64,000 nt of DNA from an uncultured Bacteroidales bacterium (GCA_905235445.1 CAJOLJ010000004.1:1-64000); one strand, 5' to 3'; positions 25,998-35,101 are shown, counted from the first letter of the stretch. Translations and numbers: made by a program. The notes: generated by a model not told the origin, from the letters alone.

Positions 25998-26649
25998 GAT
26001 AGATAAGTTGCTTCAGGCTCGTCAGGCGAGAAATAAGTCAATAGGGGCTTTCCCGCAGGTATCTATCAAAGGGTTCTCAGTCCAGGACCCAACATTTGAC
26101 TTGGTAGATGCCAAGAAATTCGACACTCCTGTCGTGCCAAAAGGTACCGGCACTGTAACTTATGTAAATAGCAATGGCTATGACCTTCACTTCGTGGATT
26201 ATGATTTCTATCTATCAGCATTTGACTCATCCAGATATTCACGGAACCTCGGCAGATGCGACTATGTGGCATTTGATGTAGATGGACGATGTGACTATTT
26301 TATTTTAGATGAGCTTTGTGAGGGTGCATTACAGAACAAAAAACAGGAAGGGATTAACCAACTTGCCGTTACCTTGCAGTTCTTAAGAGGCTCAACTAGC
26401 CTGACAACTGCCATGGACTCGTATAAGAACCGGGTTTGTTATCTTTCGGTAAAGGAAAGGTTAATAGCATCACCCCAGGGAATGGCAGATGCCTTCAACA
26501 ACCCCTTACAGATTATCCCTCCAATTTACACTCTGAATGATAGAAGAATCGGAAATTGTGGCTTCGACGCTTATGCTGCTTGCAGGATTGTACTCGATGG
26601 GAATACTGTGAATGCCCAACCTTTGCCAAAGAGGAAGCAGAATCTTTGA
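25972..26649 (+). CDS. Unknown protein coupled to the ABC-type ATPase
   Basis: The 225-aa protein is not recognised as a named family. After an N-terminal helical segment there is a central segment CDYVAFDVDGRCDYFILDEL (residues 96-115) followed by NKK at 122-124 and QLAVTLQFL (130-138). The order beta-strand, Asp, beta-strand, D-E-L, helix with QL-x-x-TL resembles a PD-(D/E)xK nuclease core, but the usual lysine of the ExK motif is not present, so catalysis is unsupported. It starts inside the end of the ATPase gene, implying obligatory co-expression. It shares the AT-rich composition, and no signal peptide is present. Confidence 0.65.
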   Translation: MMEGLLKSEIDKLLQARQARNKSIGAFPQVSIKGFSVQDPTFDLVDAKKFDTPVVPKGTGTVTYVNSNGYDLHFVDYDFYLSAFDSSRYSRNLGRCDYVAFDVDGRCDYFILDELCEGALQNKKQEGINQLAVTLQFLRGSTSLTTAMDSYKNRVCYLSVKERLIASPQGMADAFNNPLQIIPPIYTLNDRRIGNCGFDAYAACRIVLDGNTVNAQPLPKRKQNL

Positions 26650-26667
26650 AGAAAGTTTCCCTGATGA

Positions 26668-26886
26668 GGGGTTTTCCTCTTTCATCTCTCTTCGAACTAC
26701 TCTTTCCCGTCATATTTCTGGTGGGCTCCGGCCTGTGCACTGCCCGTGGTGGCGCTCTCGACCATCCTGCTGCCTATCCTCGCCTTCCGCAGGAAGGACA
26801 CGCCTTATGGATTTGCACAGTACCAGGCCGATGATTTCGAAGTCAGGGGTGGAGTTGCCTCATTGTTCCGGAGGGGGCGGCAATAA
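26668..26886 (+). pseudogene. Truncated C-terminal remnant of a membrane protein
   Basis: A 72-codon open stretch with no ATG start follows the stop at 26665 and ends at TAA 26884. It reads a hydrophobic helix and a basic/polar tail, PVVALSTILLPILAFRRKDT then PYGFAQYQADDFEVRGG. The composition is GC-richer than the island next to it, like the surrounding chromosome. It looks like the tail of an interrupted gene at the right edge of the ATPase island. The parent family is not recognised. Confidence 0.4.
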
Positions 26887-26945
26887 GTCAGAAGGTCGCC
26901 TCGCTCGTTTTCAAGGCAACCTTCCCCAAATCGGGATTGCAGGTT

Positions 26946-28409
26946 TCAGTCGGACCACCGGAAGCCGAACGGCACCCTATCCTTGGAATCTATGGCCTTC
27001 TGGGCCCGGATCCTGTCGAAGGGTACGGGGGAAGTGACGAACTCGGGGACGTTATATGAACGGAAAAGGTTCTCGTAGTAGTTCCCGGGGTCCCGCTGCG
27101 GCAGCATGAAAGGTTTTCCTGCCACTCCGTTCTCATCGAAATGGGCAATGTAGAGCCGGGTGAAAAGACCGTCGTCCCGACGGCTGGAGAAGACGAACCA
27201 CCGGCCATTGGAGCTCCAATTGTGGTAGCTGTCCGTATCTTCGCTGTTCACCTCGTCCAGCGGCCTTGTCTGTCCCGTTTCCAGGTCCAGGAGCCAGAGG
27301 TCCGACTCGTGGTGCCAGATGGGGAAGGTGCCGTAGTCGCAGAGGGTGTACATGATGTACCGCCCGTCATAGGAGGGCTTGGGGAAACTTATGCTTTTTC
27401 CGATGGATGCGGCATCGACCAGCATTTCCATGTCCTTTCCGATGGTCCCGGTGTCGGGATCGAAACTCACTTTGAGTAGATTGTACTTGGACTGGGGCAG
27501 TTCGCCCGGAATCTCAATCTGGATGGCGGAAGTGAAAAACAGCGTCCGTCCGTCGGGGGAGAAGGCCGGGAAACTCTCCCAGATGCCCTTTTGCTTGATC
27601 TGCGGGGCGGTGATGACCACATTATTCTCGATATCGTACACCTGCAGGTCGGAATCCAGGTCGAAGACCTCGATGAGTTTGTCCTCCTGTACATGGAATC
27701 CCTGGCGGGTGTTGTTGGTCGAGTAGGCTATGTACTTGCCGGAAGGATGCCAGTAGGGATATACGCAGAAGCCGAGAGTGGAATCCGTCTTGGTGTTGTA
27801 TGCGGTTATTTCCCTCTCTTCGGTAAGCAGGGTCGCACCATGCGAGCCTCTTATGTGGAGGCTCATCCTCCTTGGGTCGTTGTGATTGAAGGAGTGGCAG
27901 TTCACGCACCCGTCGAACTGGGTGTTCTCGAGAATGGCCCTCTGGCCATAGGAGGAGAGTTCCCGCTCGTAGATTCCCATGTGGCTGTAGATTTCGTAGC
28001 CGGGTTCAAGAAGGCGGTATGTCAGGCCATAGTCGATCCCGTCCTTGGAAACATGGATGGGGAAGGACTTGAAAGCCTTCCACTTTCCCTCAAAAAGGCC
28101 ACATACGCTCACTTTGAGGGAGTCTCCCGCCGCCTTTTCAAGCATGGTGGCCCAGCGCCTCTCGCTGAAGCGGGTAGCCCCTTTGCCACGGCTTTCCAGG
28201 ATGGTCCCGTCCGGGGCCTCCACCTTTACGTCCAGCCCCTGGGCTCCGTTCAGGACAAAGTCCAGGGGAGCGATGCCCACGGGGATGGTAACGCTTATGT
28301 AATCCGGATAGATGTCCGGCAGCTCACTGCACTGCAGGGGGTCTTTGGCTTTTGGACTACAGGCCGCCAGAATAAGGACGGCCGTAAGTATCGGAAGCAT
28401 TCTTTTCAT
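26946..28409 (-). CDS. CxxCH-containing PD40/TolB-like beta-propeller lipoprotein, copy 3
   Basis: The 487-aa protein starts at 28409, inside the end of the DUF6057 gene (overlap 53 bp). The earlier in-frame start at 28547 would be within that gene and lacks a signal. The signal MKRMLPILTAVLILAAC ends in a lipobox. It has PDYISVTIPVGIAPLDF, CVNCH (Cys168, Cys171, His172) and blades such as FPAFSPDGRTLFF, YHNWSSNGRWFVFSSRRDDG and the closing DPGNYYENLFRSYNVPE. It is a clear paralogue of copies 1 and 2. Coupling to a full-length DUF6057 gene repeats the two-gene unit seen at 18348-21262. Confidence 0.72.
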   Translation of the reverse strand: MKRMLPILTAVLILAACSPKAKDPLQCSELPDIYPDYISVTIPVGIAPLDFVLNGAQGLDVKVEAPDGTILESRGKGATRFSERRWATMLEKAAGDSLKVSVCGLFEGKWKAFKSFPIHVSKDGIDYGLTYRLLEPGYEIYSHMGIYERELSSYGQRAILENTQFDGCVNCHSFNHNDPRRMSLHIRGSHGATLLTEEREITAYNTKTDSTLGFCVYPYWHPSGKYIAYSTNNTRQGFHVQEDKLIEVFDLDSDLQVYDIENNVVITAPQIKQKGIWESFPAFSPDGRTLFFTSAIQIEIPGELPQSKYNLLKVSFDPDTGTIGKDMEMLVDAASIGKSISFPKPSYDGRYIMYTLCDYGTFPIWHHESDLWLLDLETGQTRPLDEVNSEDTDSYHNWSSNGRWFVFSSRRDDGLFTRLYIAHFDENGVAGKPFMLPQRDPGNYYENLFRSYNVPEFVTSPVPFDRIRAQKAIDSKDRVPFGFRWSD

Positions 28410-30144
28410 TGTCACGGGCGAGGTCATTGAGGGACCTGTATCTGAAATAATAGTAGAACCAGTAGGTGTCCCCATAGTTCTTCTGCATGTATTCACTGGA
28501 CTTATTTGCCTGGAAGTCGGAGATGAAAGAGGAGATCCGCCTGGCATGGACGGGACTTATGTACGAGGGAAGTCCCTCGAAATCGCTGTGGGTCAGAACC
28601 CATCTGAGAAGGAGGGCCTCCTGGTAGGCCTTTGGCATGGAGGGGGCGTCAATAAGGGGGATGCACTGAACGAAGCGGTCCAGGTCCTTTCTCAGGAGGC
28701 ACCATGCCATCAGGTAATCAAGCGCCATCCTGTTCTCGGGGTGTTCCACCTTGAGAAGCCCGAGCATGGAGTCCATTTCGGTGTCGCTGAAAAGGAAGCT
28801 GTGCTCCCGAAGGCGACGGTCCCTGGCGGAGCGCAGATCCTCCCTCTTTTCGAAAATGCTGTTCCCGTCCATGAGGGACAGGGTCTCGTCAGCCCACTTG
28901 CGGTAGTAGAGGGTGTTCTGGAGGGCTTTTAGGTATTTTCGGGCCACTGCCCAGTCACCGTTCACGATATTGGTCTCAGCGAGACGCTTGTAGCAGCGGG
29001 CGCTCTTCTGGAAATCGGGTATTGCCTCCTGCGTCTCGAAAGCATAGCGCTGGGCGGTATTGACCATCCCGAGATGCCAGAATATCTCTCCCGTGGCAAT
29101 GGGGTTGGTGTAGTCTCCGCGGAATTCCGGGATCAACCCTTCAGGACCGTTCTGGTAGTATTCGAACTGGCTGTCCGCCATGCGGTTCGCCTTGGAAAGG
29201 GCCAGGTTCAGGCAGGATACTGTCTTGGGATTGTCGGGATTGCGGTGGTCGGCGCTGTACATTATCCTGTTCCACATCTGCATCCTGACCATGAAATCGT
29301 ACTTCATCCATTCTTCCTTGACGTTGTCCGCGGACCTGAGGACAAGGAAGCAGCCAAGGCCCGCAAGGAGGACGTATGTGCAGATCCCGGGGATAAGGTT
29401 TTTCTTCAGCTTGACCCCTGAAAGAAGGGCGGGGACAAGAGAGAGTGCGGCAGAAATCCAAAGCAGGCCGGGAACGATGTTATGATAGCGGTAATAATGG
29501 ACCCCGGTGTACAGTCTCCCGAGCGGGTAGGGGACAAGAAGGCTGGCTATATAGGGTGAAATGGCGAGAAGAAGCAGCATCCCGCAAGTCCAGGGGAGAC
29601 CCTTCCTCCCTTCACGTATGGCTACCGCCAGGACGTAAACCAGTGCAATGGGGCCGCAGATAAGGTACACGATAGGGACCAGGACCAGTTCCAGGACAAA
29701 GCGTTTCCGCCCCAGGAAAGAGAGTGCTGCAGCACCTAGCGCCAGTGCGATGGCAACAGCGGCACCGCCCAGGGCGTTCTCGTCGCAGTAGAAGAGGGCA
29801 AGGGCGATGGATGGAAGGAAACTCAGTGCATAGGCGGGAAGGGATCTCCTGTCCTTGCAAACGATGCAGAAGGAAAGAAGCTGTACCACACCCAGCAGCA
29901 GCGCCATCAGCACCGATCCCAGCGGGGCGTAGTAGAAGAACTGCGTAAGGAAGCGCCCAAGGTAGTCCGAGAGTCCTCCAGGTACGGAGCTTATGCTCAG
30001 GAAATAGTCCCAGGTGAACTCAAAAAGCTGGTACTGTTCCTGGAAATGGATGTGGTATGGGTATTTGAATGCGAAGAAACAATAGACGGCAACTCCCCAG
30101 AGCGCTGTCATTGCAACTGCGGCAATCTTCTCTGATTTTGACAT
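28357..30144 (-). CDS. DUF6057 family multi-pass membrane protein (full-length form)
   Basis: The 595-aa protein has a first helix at residues 8-28, the conserved YPYHIHFQEQYQLFEFTWDY loop and about ten further helices up to residue 280. A soluble helical half with repeats typical of TPR-like bundles follows (RLAETNIVNGDWAVARKYLK, ENRMALDYLMAWCLLRKDLD), ending in GDTYWFYYYFRYRSLND. It is an inner-membrane protein of unknown function. It is the complete form against which the short (18348) and reduced (21803) homologues can be compared. It is the first gene of a two-gene reverse operon with the CxxCH propeller. Confidence 0.8.
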   Translation of the reverse strand: MSKSEKIAAVAMTALWGVAVYCFFAFKYPYHIHFQEQYQLFEFTWDYFLSISSVPGGLSDYLGRFLTQFFYYAPLGSVLMALLLGVVQLLSFCIVCKDRRSLPAYALSFLPSIALALFYCDENALGGAAVAIALALGAAALSFLGRKRFVLELVLVPIVYLICGPIALVYVLAVAIREGRKGLPWTCGMLLLLAISPYIASLLVPYPLGRLYTGVHYYRYHNIVPGLLWISAALSLVPALLSGVKLKKNLIPGICTYVLLAGLGCFLVLRSADNVKEEWMKYDFMVRMQMWNRIMYSADHRNPDNPKTVSCLNLALSKANRMADSQFEYYQNGPEGLIPEFRGDYTNPIATGEIFWHLGMVNTAQRYAFETQEAIPDFQKSARCYKRLAETNIVNGDWAVARKYLKALQNTLYYRKWADETLSLMDGNSIFEKREDLRSARDRRLREHSFLFSDTEMDSMLGLLKVEHPENRMALDYLMAWCLLRKDLDRFVQCIPLIDAPSMPKAYQEALLLRWVLTHSDFEGLPSYISPVHARRISSFISDFQANKSSEYMQKNYGDTYWFYYYFRYRSLNDLARDNEKNASDTYGRPYSGGL

Positions 30145-30170
30145 CGGTAAATCATCTTGGTCCTGCCATG

Positions 30171-30178
30171 CAAATATA
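30171..30178 (-). promoter_or_regulatory. Bacteroidetes -7 box (TATATTTG) for the reverse DUF6057/CxxCH operon
   Basis: An exact TAnnTTTG match on the reverse strand, 26 nt from the ATG at 30144. A clear -33 TTTG is not present at standard spacing. Confidence 0.55.
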
Positions 30179-30216
30179 AATATTTTTTAACAATGGAGAG
30201 TGCCCGGGGAGCCCCA

Positions 30217-30248
30217 TTTGATTATTCACCCAAGAATCCCTAATTTTG
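30217..30248 (+). promoter_or_regulatory. Consensus Bacteroidetes promoter TTTG-N20-TAATTTTG
   Basis: TTTG at 30217-30220 and TAATTTTG at 30241-30248 are spaced 20 bp, the textbook arrangement. Only 7 nt separate the -7 box from the ATG at 30256, so transcription should start at or next to the start codon and the mRNA is probably leaderless. Confidence 0.75.
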
Positions 30249-30255
30249 CATCCGT

Positions 30256-31353
30256 ATGAAAACCATTAGCCAAATCGCGGCTTTCGCTCCCTCACAGAGT
30301 GCAACGGCCGAATACCACATCCTCCTATCAGTCACAGATCCATCCCTTCCATATGCAGCTCAGTTGGAAGAAATCCTTCATGCCTATATTCAGTCAACCA
30401 AGGGGAAGATGGTGCATTTCCGCCGCTTTTTCCTCAGTGACGCTGCCAACCAGGCCCCCTCTCTCACAGAGGCCCTCCGAAGCCTTCCTTCCGTCCCTAC
30501 ATCCGTCGTGCAGCAGGCACCCCTGGACGGTACCCGGATAGCTATGTGGGTCTACTGCACTTCGGGTATGGATTGCCCGGGAGGCGTACCTACCCACGGC
30601 GGCTACTCCCACCACTGGACGGGTTCACTGGTGAGTCCCGGGAAAGACTCCTACGAGCAGATGGGAGGCATATTCAGGGCCTTGGAGGGAGAACTCGGAA
30701 AAGTAGGGCTCTCGGTAGCGTCTGACACTGTCCGAACATGGATTTTCGTGCGTGATGTGGACGCCAATTACGGTGGCGTCGTAGTGGGACGAAGGGAGTA
30801 TTTCAACACCATCGGCCTGACCCCGTCCACGCATTTCATCGCAAGTACCGGGATAGAAGGGCGCAACCCCGATTTCAGGAACATCGTGGAAATGGATGCA
30901 TACAGCGTCGGAGGTCTTGAGGATGGTCAGAAGAGGTATCTGTACGCACTTGACCACCTGAGCCCCACTGCGGACTATGGTGTCACTTTCGAGAGGGGTA
31001 CCTGCATACAGTACGGGGACCGCTCCCACATCTTCATAAGCGGCACCGCCAGCATAGATTCCAAGGGGCAGGTTCTGTATCCCGGGGACGTGTCCTCACA
31101 GACAGGGAGGCTTCTGGAAAATGTCGAAGCCCTGCTGCGGGAGGCTGACGCAGGATTGGAAGACATCGCCATGGCAATTGTCTATCTCCGAGAAGCGGCG
31201 GATTACTCTATCGTCAGGAAAGTCATCGAGGGGACATGCCCCTCCCTCCATGCACTCTACGTGCTTGGACCTGTCTGCCGTCCCGCCTGGCTGGTGGAAA
31301 TGGAATGCCTCGCCCTCACTCCCTCGGGAAATCCCTCATTCAGGGCATTCTGA
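30256..31353 (+). CDS. RidA/YjgF superfamily protein with N-terminal extension (chorismatase-like)
   Basis: The 365-aa protein has a C-terminal half with the YjgF/RidA fold (HIFISGTASIDSKGQVLYPG, then LLENVEALLREADAGLEDI and IVYLREAADYSIVRKV). Before it is an N-terminal domain of about 200 residues with a second alpha/beta repeat (TWIFVRDVDANYGGVVVGRR). The two-domain layout resembles FkbO/Hyg5 chorismatases and related uncharacterised RidA-like proteins of Bacteroidetes. Reaction and substrate are not decided by the sequence. It has no signal peptide and stands alone, transcribed divergently from the DUF6057 gene and converging on the HTCS gene. Confidence 0.65.
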   Translation: MKTISQIAAFAPSQSATAEYHILLSVTDPSLPYAAQLEEILHAYIQSTKGKMVHFRRFFLSDAANQAPSLTEALRSLPSVPTSVVQQAPLDGTRIAMWVYCTSGMDCPGGVPTHGGYSHHWTGSLVSPGKDSYEQMGGIFRALEGELGKVGLSVASDTVRTWIFVRDVDANYGGVVVGRREYFNTIGLTPSTHFIASTGIEGRNPDFRNIVEMDAYSVGGLEDGQKRYLYALDHLSPTADYGVTFERGTCIQYGDRSHIFISGTASIDSKGQVLYPGDVSSQTGRLLENVEALLREADAGLEDIAMAIVYLREAADYSIVRKVIEGTCPSLHALYVLGPVCRPAWLVEMECLALTPSGNPSFRAF

Positions 31354-31370
31354 CCCTGGGGTATCCAAGG

Positions 31371-34300
31371 TCACTGATACTCTGAGGGGGAGACCCCGAA
31401 CTTTTTCTTGAAGACCTTGGAGAAATGGGCCAGGGAACTGAATCCGGTCAAGTCAGCAACTTCCGATACGTTGTGTTTCCCTTCCCGCAACAGGGCGGCA
31501 GCCTTGTTCAGCTTGTAAGTCTTGAAGAGTTCCGAAGGCGTCGTCCCGGTCAGGCCCTTGACTTTGTAGATGAACTTCGAATGGGAGATGTGGAGCTTGT
31601 CCACGATGACTCCGATATTGAAGTCGGGATTGGACAGTTCGGCCTCCATCAGGGCGTACAGTTCTCCCAGGAACGATTTGTCCTGGGGGGACAGGGTCCC
31701 GTCGGATGGGATCTCCAGCCCGGCATTGTCCATGAGGGCCCTGCGCATGCGCTCCCGTCCTTTCAGGAGATTGTCGAGGAGTGAGAGAAGGTACTCCGCA
31801 TTGAAGGGTTTTGTCACATAGGCGTCCGCCCCGGCTTTCATGCCGTCTATCTGGTCTTTGACACTGTCTTTGGCAGTGAGGAGGACCACGGGGATGTGGC
31901 AGTACTGCAGGTCGCCCTTGAGGAAGTCGCAGAAGTCATACCCGCTCCGTCCGTTCATCATGATGTCGCTTAGGATAATGTCGGGAACCCTCTTTTCCAG
32001 TTGCTTCTGGGCTGATTCCACATCATAGCAGCAGCTGACCTGATAGGAGGGGGACAGGAGCGTCCTGAGGTAGTAGGTGATGTCGGTATCGTCGTCAACG
32101 ACAAGGACGAAAGGCTTGGTCTGCGGCAGCTCATTGTCCGGTGCGGGTGGAACATCCCCGGTGAGAGGTTGCTCCTGCAGGGGGACTTGGGGGGCGGGGC
32201 CGCTGTCCCTCTCCTCCGGTTTATAATGCTCTTCGCCGGAAGGGAAAGACAGGGTGAAGCAAACGCCGTTCCCGTCTTCAGCATTGGCGCAGGTGAGGGT
32301 CCCGTGATGCAGTCCGGCCAGTTTCCTGGCGTAATACAGGCCAACGCCCGACCCCCAGTTGTATCTCCCGTGCTGGGTCGTCCCGTCTATCTGATAGTAG
32401 CGTTCAAAGATCCTCTCCAGTTTGTTCTGGGGGATGGTAGGTCCGCTGTTGGATACCTTCAGGACCGCATTCCCGCCTATGTCAGAGAATGAAACGGAGA
32501 TGAACCCTCCGGAGGGGGTATACTTGATTGCATTGGACAGCAGGTTGTCCAGGATGTTGATCACTTTGTCCGCATCCGCATGGATGAAGGAGTTCCCCTC
32601 CAGGCCGTCGGTCAGGAACCGGATTCCCTTTTCTTCCGCATTGAGTTGATAGATGTCAAGGGCCATGCGAAGGATGGGGACTATATCCACACGTTTCACT
32701 TTCAAGGCGAGGGCATCGGTCTCCAGGGCATTGAAATCCATGATCTGGTTCACCAGGTGCAGCATCCGGTCGGTGTTGTGACGAACTATTCCCAGCAGGG
32801 TCCTGTTGTTCCCCTTGATGGCATCGGACTCGCAAAGCGTGCCGATGGGACCGGATATCATGGTGAGAGGGGTACGGAGCTGGTGGGCGACATTCGCGAA
32901 ATACCGCTTGTTGATTTCATTGGTCTTCTGTTCCTGCTCCTTCTCCATCTTCGCCATTCTCGTCTCCTCCTGTTTCCTCTGATGCCGTAGCCAGGTAAGG
33001 ACGATGCCACAGAGCAAGCCGCCCAGCAGGACCAGGTAAATGGTCCGGGCCCACCAAGTGGCCCAGGGGGCCGCCTTGACATGGAGGGTGGTGCTGACCG
33101 TCTCGCAGAGAGGGACGCCTTTGGCATCCGTCAGGCGGACGGAAAAAGTATAATTCCCGGCCGGGACATTGGAATAGAAAGCCTCGTGGGAGTTCCCGGC
33201 ATCAATCCAATATGAATCCAGCCCATCCAGCATGTACTGGTAATTCATTTCCGAAGCATTGCCGTAGGCCAAGGCCGCATAACTGATGGAAAAGTTGTTC
33301 TCCCGATAATTGAGCGTAATGTCCGGGGCATAGTTCAGGGACATGCGTACAGGGGCCCCGTTCCCGGGTTGGACCGGTCGGTTCTGGACCTTAAGCTCCT
33401 CAAGCAGCAGGGGGATGGCCTCCCGGGGCTCTTCCCCGGAGGCGAAGCGAGGGACAATTCCCTGCATGGTCCCGAAAAGAAGGACACCGTCGCTCAGGCA
33501 GCAGGCGGCCCCTTCCGTGAAAGCATTGCCGGGGATGCCGCTACCCTCCATGTACATCGTCAGGAACTCTCCCGACAGGGTATACTCGTTCAGCCCGTAC
33601 TGCGTGCCGATCCAGATATGACCGGCCTTGTCTTCCAGGATGCTGGAGATTTCCTCGCAGCTGATCCGCTCGATCTTCCGGATTTCCTTCCTGTCCTCGG
33701 CAATGTGCAGCACCCCGTCGCTTTGGGTGCCTATCCAGATGGCCTTTGCGCTGTCCTCGAACAGAACCTCGGGAACGAAGTGCTGGCTCCCCGTAGCTGC
33801 GCTGAGGTGCCGCACAGGGATGGTCATATGCTCTCCTTGCCTGGAGAAGACCAGGTCCTTGTCATACCCGGTTGAAAGGGTCCAGCCGTCGGAAAGGGCC
33901 AGTTCAATGTCCTTTCCCAGCCCTGGCTTGGCGGGGGTGGGGGAGGGGGAGAGGGGCCTTTCATGTATGGTCCCTGATGCCAGGTCATAATGGTACCGCT
34001 GCCCCTTGCCTGCGATGATATCCAGGGTGCCGTCCTCATAGGTCAGGGAGGAAATGTATTTGTTCCTGAAAAACTCCAGAAGGGGATGAAGCCCTGCATG
34101 CGTTTTCCCGTATCCTACCCTTTGCACCCCGCCACCGTTCAGCCCGAGCCAAAGGTTCCCGCCGGAATCCTTGAACAGGCAGTTGATATCGTAGTCGCCG
34201 GTATAGTAGGGGGATGCGGGATTTGCGGATACGGTACGGTTTCCCACTTTGGGGTCATATTGGACCAGGGCGCTTCTTGTGTTGAAAAGGAGGGCCCCGT

Positions 34301-35099
34301 TATCCAGGTCGACAATGTCCAGCAACCGCCCCTTGCTGATTTCCGTTTTCAGGGACGGGGGAGCATCCACGGGCTTAAAGGTGGACATGTCCATGCACAT
34401 CAGTCCGCCGAAACCGGATAGCCACAGCATCCCGTCAGGGGCTACCTGGGCATTCTTGAACTCCAGCGGCAGGGCGACCTCTTCCATCAGGGAGAATCCG
34501 ATGCCGTCATACAGGCGGATTTTCCCGGGATAGACCACTGCCAACCTTCCCGAAGGGGCAGCGAAGCATCCGATGTTCTCTTCCGTATTGTGGATGACCT
34601 GCTCCATGCGGCGGTCCTCCTCGTTGAAACGGAAAATCTGGCGTTCCGTATTGCACAGGATAGTGCCCTGGGGCATTTCAATGAGATTGGGATGCGAGAT
34701 GCCCTTGAAAGGAATCGGGATGGAGGCGAAGGTCTCTTCCTGGGTGAACTGATAAACGCTTCCGTCAAGAGTCAGGACCCAAAGGCGCTTCTTGCTGTCA
34801 CAATACAGGGAGGCGATGTGGTTGTCGTGCAGGGACAGGGAATCCCCGGCGGCGAAGAAGTGTCTGTAACCGTAGCCCAGATTCTTGTTCAGCCCATGTG
34901 CCGTGCCGACCCAGATATGCCCGAAGGCATCCTCCGCTATGGTCGTCACCCTTGGGTGGGAGAGGTCTCGGGACAGTATCTCATGAGAGGATGGTACGGC
35001 TTCGGAAGGGGTCCCGTTTCCCCGTGAACAAGACGCCATGGACAGGGATGCGGCAAGCATCCCCAGGACAAGAAGGTATTTATTATGATGTGTCATCAT
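31371..35099 (-). CDS. Hybrid two-component system regulator (HTCS) for the esterase/SusCD locus
   Basis: The 1242-aa one-protein signalling system starts at 35099 (or 35096), where a signal/lipobox sequence begins (LVLGMLAASLSMASC). In order: a two-component-regulator propeller sensor (to about 590), a Y_Y_Y domain (about 600-675), one membrane helix (about 682-704), a HisKA domain with phospho-accepting His739 in AHQLRTP, HATPase (about 830-950), a receiver with Asp1045 in ILSDIMM, and an AraC-type HTH at the C-terminus (DKLHISHSKFIYKVKG, then LTGFSSLAHFSKVFKKKFG). HTCS proteins bind oligosaccharide or another ligand in the periplasm and activate an adjacent PUL, here most likely the divergent 35271-49465 locus. 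Confidence 0.95.
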   Translation of the reverse strand: MMTHHNKYLLVLGMLAASLSMASCSRGNGTPSEAVPSSHEILSRDLSHPRVTTIAEDAFGHIWVGTAHGLNKNLGYGYRHFFAAGDSLSLHDNHIASLYCDSKKRLWVLTLDGSVYQFTQEETFASIPIPFKGISHPNLIEMPQGTILCNTERQIFRFNEEDRRMEQVIHNTEENIGCFAAPSGRLAVVYPGKIRLYDGIGFSLMEEVALPLEFKNAQVAPDGMLWLSGFGGLMCMDMSTFKPVDAPPSLKTEISKGRLLDIVDLDNGALLFNTRSALVQYDPKVGNRTVSANPASPYYTGDYDINCLFKDSGGNLWLGLNGGGVQRVGYGKTHAGLHPLLEFFRNKYISSLTYEDGTLDIIAGKGQRYHYDLASGTIHERPLSPSPTPAKPGLGKDIELALSDGWTLSTGYDKDLVFSRQGEHMTIPVRHLSAATGSQHFVPEVLFEDSAKAIWIGTQSDGVLHIAEDRKEIRKIERISCEEISSILEDKAGHIWIGTQYGLNEYTLSGEFLTMYMEGSGIPGNAFTEGAACCLSDGVLLFGTMQGIVPRFASGEEPREAIPLLLEELKVQNRPVQPGNGAPVRMSLNYAPDITLNYRENNFSISYAALAYGNASEMNYQYMLDGLDSYWIDAGNSHEAFYSNVPAGNYTFSVRLTDAKGVPLCETVSTTLHVKAAPWATWWARTIYLVLLGGLLCGIVLTWLRHQRKQEETRMAKMEKEQEQKTNEINKRYFANVAHQLRTPLTMISGPIGTLCESDAIKGNNRTLLGIVRHNTDRMLHLVNQIMDFNALETDALALKVKRVDIVPILRMALDIYQLNAEEKGIRFLTDGLEGNSFIHADADKVINILDNLLSNAIKYTPSGGFISVSFSDIGGNAVLKVSNSGPTIPQNKLERIFERYYQIDGTTQHGRYNWGSGVGLYYARKLAGLHHGTLTCANAEDGNGVCFTLSFPSGEEHYKPEERDSGPAPQVPLQEQPLTGDVPPAPDNELPQTKPFVLVVDDDTDITYYLRTLLSPSYQVSCCYDVESAQKQLEKRVPDIILSDIMMNGRSGYDFCDFLKGDLQYCHIPVVLLTAKDSVKDQIDGMKAGADAYVTKPFNAEYLLSLLDNLLKGRERMRRALMDNAGLEIPSDGTLSPQDKSFLGELYALMEAELSNPDFNIGVIVDKLHISHSKFIYKVKGLTGTTPSELFKTYKLNKAAALLREGKHNVSEVADLTGFSSLAHFSKVFKKKFGVSPSEYQ

Positions 35100-35101
35100 G
35101 G

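Noticed and set aside
24400..26900. Insertion sequence or prophage at the AT-rich island
   Set aside because: No transposase, integrase, inverted repeats or att-like direct repeats were seen at its edges; it is kept as an island of unknown origin.
26890..26930. Imperfect inverted repeat (AAGGTCGCC / GGCAACCTT) as a terminator
   Set aside because: It contains a mismatch and is not followed by a T-tract on either strand.
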